NCBI RefSeq assembly: GCF_024807945.1
Contig: NZ_JANUFD010000002.1
Coordinates: 496,001-560,000 of the forward strand
Length of the DNA: 64,000 bases
Source of the DNA: Pseudomonas sp. JUb42
GTDB lineage: Bacteria; Pseudomonadota; Gammaproteobacteria; Pseudomonadales; Pseudomonadaceae
Direction of reading: 5' to 3'
Each line of letters begins with the position of its first letter. Position 1 is the first letter of the stretch. Position numbers and translations under genes: made by a program. Positions 57,942 to 64,000 of the stretch are shown one piece after another. The notes beneath the pieces were generated by a model. It made no database searches. It was given only the letters and a program-made list of their open reading frames with translations, and had not been told where the DNA came from.

Positions 57942-58928
57942 ATGTCCCGAGTCGTCTATCTACTGGCCTACCCCAACGTGCAGCTGCTGGATATTTCCGG
58001 CCCTTTGCAGGTGCTGGCCTCGGCCAATCTGCGGGCGCAGGAGCTTGGCCTGGACACGCCCTATCTGACCCAGGTAGTCGCCGCCCAGGCCGAAGGGGTG
58101 ATTTCGTCAGCGGGTCTGGGCCTGCAGACTGCGCCCCTGCCCGGCCCGGAACTGCCTTGCGATACCTTGCTGGTAGCCGGTGGCCGGGGTGTCGAGGCGG
58201 CTGTCGCCGACAGCCGGTTGCAGCAGTGGCTGCTCGAACATGCCCGTCAGGCCCGACGCGTCGCTTCGGTGTGTACCGGCGCATTCCTGTTGGCGGCCAC
58301 CGGCCTGCTTGATGGGCGTCGGGTGGTCACGCACTGGAACAGCTGTGAACTATTGGCCCAGCGGCATCCGACGCTGGAGGTCGAGCCGGACCCGATCTTT
58401 ATCAATGATGGTCGTTTCTGGACCTCCGCCGGAGTCACCGCCGGGATTGACCTGACCCTGGCCCTGGTCGAAGCCGATCTGGGCCATGCCCTGGCCCTGG
58501 CGGTGGCCCGGGATCTGGTGGTATTTCTCAAGCGACCGGGAGGCCAGGCGCAGTTCAGCATGGCGTTGTCGCAGCAACTGCACGCCCGGCAGAACGATGA
58601 TCGTTTTGCCCAGTTGCATGCCTGGATTCTGGACAATCTCGCCGGGGATCTGTCCGTGACCACCCTCGCCGCCCAGGCCGGCATGAGCGAGCGCAGCTTT
58701 GTCCGCCACTACCATGCCCAGACCGGCAATACTCCGGCCCGCGCCGTCGAACAACTAAGGGTCGAGGCCGCGCGACGCCTGCTCGCCGACAGCAATCAGC
58801 CCCTCAAGCGCATCGCCGCCCGCTGCGGTTTCGGCAGCGAAGAAACCCTGCGCCGCTGCTTTTTACGCAGCGTGGCGGTGACGCCACAGGCGTATCGAGA
58901 GCGGTTTAGTGTGCCGGTGCAGGATTGA
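57942..58928 (+). CDS. GlxA family transcriptional regulator (DJ-1 + AraC HTH)
   Basis: 328 residues. DJ-1/PfpI-like half: 'VVYLLAYPNVQLLDISGPLQ', 'RVASVCTGAFLLAATGLLDG' and 'RVVTHWNSCELLAQRHPTLE'. AraC half: 'DLSVTTLAAQAGMSERSFVR' and 'PLKRIAARCGFGSEETLRRC'. ATG 57942 is taken because the domain starts at once, though its ribosome site is weak. It is divergent from inhA and is its likely activator, sensing an isonitrile or related compound through the DJ-1 half. Confidence 0.9.
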   Translation: MSRVVYLLAYPNVQLLDISGPLQVLASANLRAQELGLDTPYLTQVVAAQAEGVISSAGLGLQTAPLPGPELPCDTLLVAGGRGVEAAVADSRLQQWLLEHARQARRVASVCTGAFLLAATGLLDGRRVVTHWNSCELLAQRHPTLEVEPDPIFINDGRFWTSAGVTAGIDLTLALVEADLGHALALAVARDLVVFLKRPGGQAQFSMALSQQLHARQNDDRFAQLHAWILDNLAGDLSVTTLAAQAGMSERSFVRHYHAQTGNTPARAVEQLRVEAARRLLADSNQPLKRIAARCGFGSEETLRRCFLRSVAVTPQAYRERFSVPVQD

Positions 58929-58931
58929 GTT

Positions 58932-59023
58932 CGTGGGAACCGGCTTGCTGGCGATAATGGCAGGTCAGTCGACGCCGATTTTGCGAGCGCTTCGCACTCG
59001 ATCGCCACCAAGGCGGCTCCCAC
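58932..59023. repeat. Diverged REP-like inverted pair
   Basis: GTGGGAACCGGCTTGCTGGC on the left faces GATCGCCACCAAGGCGGCTC on the right, an imperfect inverted pair spanning about 92 bases; it is related to, but distinct from, the other REP families. Confidence 0.65.
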
Positions 59024-59046
59024 AACGGAAATCATTTTCACAGAAA

Positions 59047-59059
59047 GAAAATTAATTTC
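59047..59059. promoter_or_regulatory. AT-rich GAAAATTAATTTC element, possible RpiR operator
   Basis: A GAAA..TTTC near-palindrome in the AT-rich tract about 220 bases before the GntP gene. RpiR/MurR regulators bind AT-rich palindromes with GAA/TTC ends, and the operon encodes one. Distance from the gene is long, so this is tentative. Confidence 0.35.
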
Positions 59060-59281
59060 ATAAATTGATTTTTATTTTGCATTTAGTGTAATTTGTTTTC
59101 ATCACGAAAACAGAGATAAAAACAATGCACGCCTGTTATCGCCCTTGCCCCACTCACACCCTGTATCAGCAAGCTTTAGCGACACCTCTGCCGAGATTTA
59201 CCCGAAGCGCCTCTGCACCGATGGGCTGAACCCCGTCTGCGTCGAGTCTTTCGCCCTCCACTCTCTGCAAGGAATCGCTCC

Positions 59282-60631
59282 ATGCCGCCCTCCGCTGGTA
59301 TTTCGCTGCTGGTCTACGCCGCCATCGCGATCATCGCCCTGATCGTGTTGATTGCCCGTTACCGTCTCAATCCGTTCATTGTCATTACTCTGGTCTCCGT
59401 CGGCCTGGCGCTGGTCGCCGGGATGCCTGCCAGTGGCGTGGTCGCCTCCTATGAAACCGGGGTCGGCAAGACCCTGGGGCATATCGCCCTGGTGGTGGCG
59501 CTGGGCACCATGCTCGGCAAGATGATGGCCGAATCCGGCGGGGCCGAGCAGGTGGCGCGCACACTCATTGACCGCTTCGGTCAGCGCAATGCGCACTGGG
59601 CCATGGTCTGCATCGCCTTTCTGGTGGGTCTGCCGCTGTTTTTCGAAGTCGGTTTCGTGCTGCTGGTACCGATTGCCTTTACCGTGGCGCGGCGTGTTGG
59701 CGTGTCGATCCTGATGGTTGGCCTGCCCATGGTCGCCGGTCTGTCGGTGGTGCATGCGCTGGTGCCGCCACACCCTGCGGCCATGCTGGCGGTGCAGGCG
59801 TATCAGGCTTCAGTGGGGCAGACGTTGTTCTACGCGATCCTGATCGGTATCCCTACGGCGATCATTGCCGGGCCCATCTACGCGAAGTTCATCGTGCCGC
59901 GCATTCAACTGCCCGACGAAAACCCGTTGGCCAAGCAGTTTCTTGATCGCGAACCGCGTCAGCAACTACCCAGCTTCGGCCTGACCATGGCCACCATTCT
60001 GTTGCCCGTGGTGCTGATGCTGCTGGGTGGCTGGGCTAACCTGATCAGTACGCCGGGCAGTGGATTCAACAGCTTTCTGCTGTTCATCGGCAACTCGGTA
60101 ATCGCCCTGCTGCTGGCCACCTTGTTAAGCTTCTGGACCCTGGGCATTGCCCAAGGCTTCAATCGCAACTCGATCCTGAAATTCACCAACGAATGCCTGG
60201 CCCCCACCGCCAGCATCACCCTGTTGGTCGGCGCCGGTGGCGGGTTGAACAGGATTCTGGTCGACAGCGGGGTGACCAACGAAATTGTCAGCCTGGCCCA
60301 GGACTTTCATCTGTCGCCCTTGCTCATGGGCTGGCTGTTCGCCGCGCTGATGCGTGTCGCCACGGGTTCTGCCACCGTGGCGATGACCACCGCCTCGGGG
60401 ATTGTCGCGCCGGTCGCCATGGGCCTTGGCTATCCCCACCCGGAGCTATTGGTATTGGCGACAGGCGCCGGCTCGGTGATTTTTTCCCACGTCAACGACG
60501 GTGGTTTCTGGCTTATCAAGGAGTACTTCAACATGACCGTGGCACAGACCTTCAAGACCTGGACGGTGCTGGAAACCCTGATTTCAGTGGTGGCCTTCGC
60601 CCTCACCCTGGGCCTGGCGCAGGTGCTCTGA
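59282..60631 (+). CDS. GntP family permease (D-amino-acid / gluconate type)
   Basis: 449 residues with about 12-14 membrane segments of the GntP class: 'ARYRLNPFIVITLVSVGLAL', 'GTMLGKMMAESGGAEQVART', 'AGLSVVHALVPPHPAAMLAV' with the HALVPPHPAP-type signature, and 'RVATGSATVAMTTASGIVAP'. Relatives carry gluconate, D-serine or related hydroxy/amino acids. ATG 59282 has AAGGA upstream. Being first in an operon with D-aminoacylase, it most likely imports a D-amino acid or N-acyl-D-amino acid. Confidence 0.9.
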   Translation: MPPSAGISLLVYAAIAIIALIVLIARYRLNPFIVITLVSVGLALVAGMPASGVVASYETGVGKTLGHIALVVALGTMLGKMMAESGGAEQVARTLIDRFGQRNAHWAMVCIAFLVGLPLFFEVGFVLLVPIAFTVARRVGVSILMVGLPMVAGLSVVHALVPPHPAAMLAVQAYQASVGQTLFYAILIGIPTAIIAGPIYAKFIVPRIQLPDENPLAKQFLDREPRQQLPSFGLTMATILLPVVLMLLGGWANLISTPGSGFNSFLLFIGNSVIALLLATLLSFWTLGIAQGFNRNSILKFTNECLAPTASITLLVGAGGGLNRILVDSGVTNEIVSLAQDFHLSPLLMGWLFAALMRVATGSATVAMTTASGIVAPVAMGLGYPHPELLVLATGAGSVIFSHVNDGGFWLIKEYFNMTVAQTFKTWTVLETLISVVAFALTLGLAQVL

Positions 60632-61492
60632 GTGGACATCCTTTACCAGATCCGCGCACGCCAGGACTCGTTCAGCGCCGGGGAAAACCGGATTGCCCGG
60701 CTGATCCTCAGCGACGTGGCCTTCGCCGCCAGTGCCAGCCTCGACGATCTGGCCGGCCGCGCCGAAGTCAGCAGTGCGACCCTGTCGCGCTTTGCCCGCA
60801 GCATCGGCTGTCGTGACCTGCGCGATCTGCGCCTGCAACTGGCCCAGGCCAGCAGCGTCGGTAGCCGCTTTCTCACCCCGGAACAGGCGCCCGAGCAGTC
60901 GGCGTTTTTCCGCCAGATCGTCGGCGATATCGAAGCCACCTTGCGTCAGCACCTGGCCGGTTTTGACGAGGCGCGTTTCGCGGCCGCGGCCGCCATCCTG
61001 CGTGATGCGCGAATGATCCACGCCCTCGGCATGGGCGGCTGTTCGAGCCTGTGCAGCGAGGAATTGCAGACCCGCCTGGTGCGCCTGGGCTATCCCATCG
61101 CCGCCTGTCGCGACCCGGTAATGATGCGTCTGATCGCCGCCACTCTGGGCCCGGAACACAGCCTGGTGGTCTGCTCCCTGACCGGCCTGACCCCGGAACT
61201 GCTGGAAGCTGTAACCCTGGCCAAGAGCTACGGCGCCAGGATCCTCGCCATCACCCAGGCCGACTCGCCCTTGGGGCAACTGGCCAACGTGGTGCTGCCG
61301 TTGCAGATCGTCGAAACCAATTTCATCTATAAACCCACGGCGGCGCGTTACGGCATGCTGCTGACCATCGACGTGCTGGCCACGGAACTGGCGCTGCTGG
61401 CCCCCGAGGACAATCAGGAGCGGCTGCGGCGCATCAAGCTGGCCCTCGATGACTATCGCGGCGGTGACGACGGCCTGCCGCTTGGAGACTGA
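60632..61492 (+). CDS. MurR/RpiR family transcriptional regulator
   Basis: 286 residues. The HTH_6 domain has 'SFSAGENRIARLILSDVAFA' and 'SLDDLAGRAEVSSATLSRFA'; the SIS domain has 'MIHALGMGGCSSLCSEELQT' and 'SLVVCSLTGLTPELLEAVTL', with 'YGARILAITQADSPLGQLA'. The GTG start immediately follows the stop of the permease gene and so depends on coupled translation. It probably senses the sugar- or amino-acid-derived ligand of the pathway and controls the operon. Confidence 0.9.
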   Translation: MDILYQIRARQDSFSAGENRIARLILSDVAFAASASLDDLAGRAEVSSATLSRFARSIGCRDLRDLRLQLAQASSVGSRFLTPEQAPEQSAFFRQIVGDIEATLRQHLAGFDEARFAAAAAILRDARMIHALGMGGCSSLCSEELQTRLVRLGYPIAACRDPVMMRLIAATLGPEHSLVVCSLTGLTPELLEAVTLAKSYGARILAITQADSPLGQLANVVLPLQIVETNFIYKPTAARYGMLLTIDVLATELALLAPEDNQERLRRIKLALDDYRGGDDGLPLGD

Positions 61493-61495
61493 ACC

Positions 61496-62953
61496 ATGCT
61501 TTATGACCTGATCATTCGCGACGCACTGGTCATCGACGGCAGCGATACGCCGGGCTTTCACGCCGATGTTGCGATTCATGATGGCCGCATCCAGCGCATC
61601 GGCAGCCTCGACGATGCGTCGGCAGCCGAGGAAATCAACGCGGCTGGCCGGGTCCTGGCGCCGGGCTTTATCGATGTGCACACCCATGACGACACGGTGG
61701 TGATCCGCCAGCCCGACATGCTCGCCAAGATCAGCCAGGGTGTAACCACAGTGATCGTCGGCAACTGCGGCATCAGCGCCTCGCCGGTCAGCCTCAAAGG
61801 TGCGCCGCCGGACCCGATGAACCTGCTCGGCGCGCAACAGCATTTTGTCTACCCGCGCTTTCGTGACTATCGCAATGCCGTGGACGAGGCACGTCCGGCG
61901 GTAAATGTCGCGGCCCTGGTAGGCCACACTGCCCTGCGTAATAACCATATGGATGACCTGTTTCGCAGTGCCAGCCCTGACGAAATTGCCGCCATGCGCG
62001 AGCAGCTGCGCGACAGCCTGGAAGAGGGTGCCCTGGGCCTCTCCACCGGTCTGGCCTACGCCTCGGCCTTCTCTGCCGAGACCACGGAGGTGGCGCAACT
62101 GGCCGAAGAACTGGGCGCCTTCGGTGCCGTCTACACCACCCACCTGCGCAGCGAATTCGAGCCGGTGCTCGAGGCCATGGATGAAGCTTTCAGCATCGGT
62201 CGCCATGCCAGGGCGCCAGTGATCATTTCCCACCTCAAGTGTGCTGGCGCCGGTAACTGGGGCCGTAGCCCGCAATTGCTCGCGTCCCTGGAAAAGGCCG
62301 CGCAGAGTCACCCGGTGGGTTGCGATTGCTACCCCTACGCCGCCAGTTCCTCGACCCTGGACCTCAAGCAGGTCACCGATGCCTTCCGCATCACCATCAC
62401 GTGGTCGACTCCACATCCTGAACAGAGCGGCCGCGACCTGCAGGAAATCGCCGCCGACTGGCAACTGCCTCTGATCGACGCTGCCCGCCAGCTGCAACCG
62501 GCCGGCGCGGTGTACTACGGCATGGACGAACAGGACGTCGAACGCATCCTCAGCCATCCCCTGAGCATGATCGGCTCCGATGGCCTGCCGGAAGATCCGT
62601 TTCCCCATCCCCGGCTATGGGGTGCGTTTCCACGGGTGCTGGGGCACTTCAGTCGGGACAAGGGCCTGTTCCCCCTGCACCGCGCCGTGCACAAGATGAC
62701 CGGCCTGTCGGCAGCACGCTTCGGCCTGCATGAGCGGGGGCTGATTCGTGAAGGTTTCCATGCCGACCTGGTGCTGTTCGACGCCGAACGGGTGATCGAT
62801 ATCGCCGACTTCAAACAGCCCAAGCGGGCAGCGGCAGGGATTGATGCGGTGTGGGTCAATGGCCACTTGAGCTATGCCGATGGCCAGGCCCGGGGTGAGC
62901 GGCAGGGGCGGTTTCTGCCCCGGTCGGGGTCGTTGCGCGAGGGGTTTCGTTAG
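61496..62953 (+). CDS. D-aminoacylase (N-acyl-D-amino-acid deacylase)
   Basis: 485 residues, the usual length (about 480). Amidohydrolase fold with metal motifs: 'GFIDVHTHDDTVVIRQPDML' (HxH), Cys in 'TTVIVGNCGISASPVS', His in 'AVYTTHLRSEFEPVLEAM', His in 'APVIISHLKCAGAGNWG', and the catalytic Asp in 'LSMIGSDGLPEDPFPHPR'. It releases D-amino acids from N-acyl-D-amino acids. It starts three bases after the RpiR gene stop. The RidA and D-amino-acid deaminase genes often next to it are missing here. Confidence 0.93.
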   Translation: MLYDLIIRDALVIDGSDTPGFHADVAIHDGRIQRIGSLDDASAAEEINAAGRVLAPGFIDVHTHDDTVVIRQPDMLAKISQGVTTVIVGNCGISASPVSLKGAPPDPMNLLGAQQHFVYPRFRDYRNAVDEARPAVNVAALVGHTALRNNHMDDLFRSASPDEIAAMREQLRDSLEEGALGLSTGLAYASAFSAETTEVAQLAEELGAFGAVYTTHLRSEFEPVLEAMDEAFSIGRHARAPVIISHLKCAGAGNWGRSPQLLASLEKAAQSHPVGCDCYPYAASSSTLDLKQVTDAFRITITWSTPHPEQSGRDLQEIAADWQLPLIDAARQLQPAGAVYYGMDEQDVERILSHPLSMIGSDGLPEDPFPHPRLWGAFPRVLGHFSRDKGLFPLHRAVHKMTGLSAARFGLHERGLIREGFHADLVLFDAERVIDIADFKQPKRAAAGIDAVWVNGHLSYADGQARGERQGRFLPRSGSLREGFR

Positions 62954-62984
62954 GCAGTATGTTTCCCTTGTAGAAGCCGCTGCT

Positions 62985-63053
62985 GTGGGAGCGGATTTAT
63001 CCGCGAAGAAGTCTGCACGATCATGACCTTTTCGCGGATAAATCCGCTCCCAC
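62985..63053. repeat. REP inverted pair (family B)
   Basis: GTGGGAGCGGATTTATCCGC and its complement, 69 bases overall, between the D-aminoacylase and fumarylacetoacetase stops. Only the left arm of this family recurs, at 36971. Confidence 0.9.
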
Positions 63054-63095
63054 CATTGGCTCCCTTAACCGTTCCCAAAGACTTTGCTTGCGACC

Positions 63096-64000
63096 TTATC
63101 CGACAATCCGCCCGCGACACTCACCAAACCCAATGGAGACCTGCCCATCGCCCTTGCAGCGCGCGCGCAGGATCACTTCGTCACCATGCTCCAGAAAGCG
63201 TCGGCTTTCGCCGCTGGCCAGTTCGACCACCTGTTTGCCGCCTTCGGTCATCTCCAGCAGGCTGCCATGCTGCCCCGCTTGCGGGCCTGACAGCGTGCCG
63301 GTGCCGAACAGGTCGCCCGGTTGCAGCACGCAGCCATTGACGCTGTGATGGGCCACCAGTTGCGCCGCCGTCCAATACATATTCAGCGTATTGCTCAAGG
63401 ACAGGCGCTGTGGCGGCAGGTCCTTCGCGCGCATCTGTTCGGTCTGCAGCAGCACTTCCAGCTCGATATCCAGCGCCCCGCCCTCCTGGTCTGCCGCATC
63501 AAAGAGGTAAGGCAGCGGCTGCGGGTCACCGTCCGGACGCGGCGGCTGCGCGCGACGAAACGGCGCCAGTGCCTCGGGAGTCACCACCCAGGCCGACAGC
63601 GTCGTGGCGAAACTCTTCGATAGAAACGGCCCCAGCGGCTGGTACTCCCAGGCTTGCAGGTCCCGGGCCGACCAGTCGTTGAGCAGGCAGAAACCGGCGA
63701 TATGGCTGGCCGCCTCGCCGATCACGATAGGCTGGCCATCGGGGTTGCCGGGACCGATCCACACGCCCATTTCCAGCTCGTAGTCCAAGCGCTTGCAGGG
63801 GCCGAAATCCGGCACTTCCCGGCCCGGCGCCAGGGTCTGGCCAAAGGGGCGTTTCACCTCAGTGCCACTTGGGCGCAGGGTCGAGGCGCGACCGTGATAG
63901 CCGATAGGCACGTACTTGTAGTTGGGCAGCAGTGGATTGTCCGGACGGAACAGCTTGCCGACATTGGTGGCGTGATGAATGCCGACGTAGAAGTCGGTGT
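63096..64000 (-). CDS. fahA: Fumarylacetoacetase (partial, 5' end outside window)
   Basis: About 301 codons of the C-terminal part; the frame continues past the window end. The FAH fold is shown by the catalytic 'DFYVGIHHATNVGKLFRPD' (HHA), 'PIGYHGRASTLRPSGTEVKR', metal ligands in 'DYELEMGVWIGPGNPDGQP' and 'LLNDWSARDLQAWEYQPLG', and 'GDLFGTGTLSGPQAGQHGSL'. It hydrolyses fumarylacetoacetate to fumarate and acetoacetate in the last step of tyrosine/homogentisate breakdown. Homogentisate dioxygenase and maleylacetoacetate isomerase genes probably lie beyond the window edge, as in other pseudomonads. Confidence 0.95.
   Translation of the reverse strand, partial: TDFYVGIHHATNVGKLFRPDNPLLPNYKYVPIGYHGRASTLRPSGTEVKRPFGQTLAPGREVPDFGPCKRLDYELEMGVWIGPGNPDGQPIVIGEAASHIAGFCLLNDWSARDLQAWEYQPLGPFLSKSFATTLSAWVVTPEALAPFRRAQPPRPDGDPQPLPYLFDAADQEGGALDIELEVLLQTEQMRAKDLPPQRLSLSNTLNMYWTAAQLVAHHSVNGCVLQPGDLFGTGTLSGPQAGQHGSLLEMTEGGKQVVELASGESRRFLEHGDEVILRARCKGDGQVSIGFGECRGRIVG

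Larger units (their letters stand above)
58929..59281. other. Intergenic region with REP relative and AT-rich operator
   Basis: 353 bases without a clear gene. A diverged REP (58932-59023) is followed by a conspicuously AT-rich tract (59035-59100) that includes GAAAATTAATTTC, then by about 180 bases leading to the permease gene, which may hold its promoter and leader. Confidence 0.55.

Noticed and set aside
60584..62608. Minus-strand ORF of 674 codons
   Set aside because: Antisense to the RpiR and D-aminoacylase genes, both of which have clear motifs; no domain seen in the antisense product.

Overview
The window reads as chromosomal DNA of a Pseudomonas from the fluorescens/putida lineage. 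The evidence is the GC-rich, densely coding sequence, the many AraC/TetR/LysR/GlxA-type regulators, the OprD-family porin, the fmd/urt-type amide operon, and above all the many REP palindromes of the type GTGGGAGCGAATTCATTCGC and relatives, which are typical of this group. I see no rRNA, tRNA, CRISPR array, prophage or insertion sequence. About 62 genes are supported, two of them cut by the window ends and one more a remnant.

Region 1 (1-18 kb) is a mosaic of short metabolic and regulatory units. It holds a SnoaL-like protein, a TetR/quinone-oxidoreductase divergent pair, an AraC regulator, a RidA protein, and a bacteriophytochrome kinase. It also holds an AraC regulator facing a GST-DMT exporter pair, a lysine-rich histone-like protein, a broken LprI-like gene, a ChrA chromate transporter and a creatininase. 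A MarR regulator lies beside a Cif-like exported epoxide hydrolase, and several small cupins complete the region.

Region 2 (18-36 kb) holds a metallophosphoesterase and a large cysteine-free DUF4214 protein whose end resembles S-layer/type I secretion substrates. An SdiA-regulated-like protein, an MFS transporter and a RidA/GlxA divergent pair follow. Next come an SDR, a Tat-exported DJ-1 protein and an NTF2-like protein in one run, a DMSP-lyase-like cupin, a lipoprotein, a galactose/arabinose 1-dehydrogenase, and a KaiC-like ATPase with a stand-alone receiver.

Region 3 (36-48 kb) is the most coherent and interesting part. A minus-strand operon encodes a binding protein, two permeases and two ATPases of the urea/short-chain-amide ABC family, followed by formamidase FmdA and regulator FmdB; an orphan GvpU-like gene lies just downstream. 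Divergent from it is a 1129-residue protein that fuses an entire NCS1-type permease to an eight-cysteine module, a histidine kinase and a receiver. It overlaps the gene for a LuxR-type response regulator. Repeated TACGTCA/TGACGTA boxes sit in the divergent promoter. The likely circuit is that the permease-like domain senses an amide, urea or related solute, the kinase and regulator respond, and the transport/hydrolysis operon is switched on to release ammonia. REP elements separate the binding-protein, permease/ATPase, fmdA and fmdB segments.

Region 4 (48-64 kb) has a LysR regulator, an aldose 1-epimerase, a TRAP transporter and an OprD porin, suggesting uptake of a sugar or uronate. After these come an MBL hydrolase/TetR pair, isonitrile hydratase with a divergent GlxA regulator, a GntP permease-RpiR regulator-D-aminoacylase operon, and the 3' part of fumarylacetoacetase. 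Names rest on motif recognition by eye; no database search was run.
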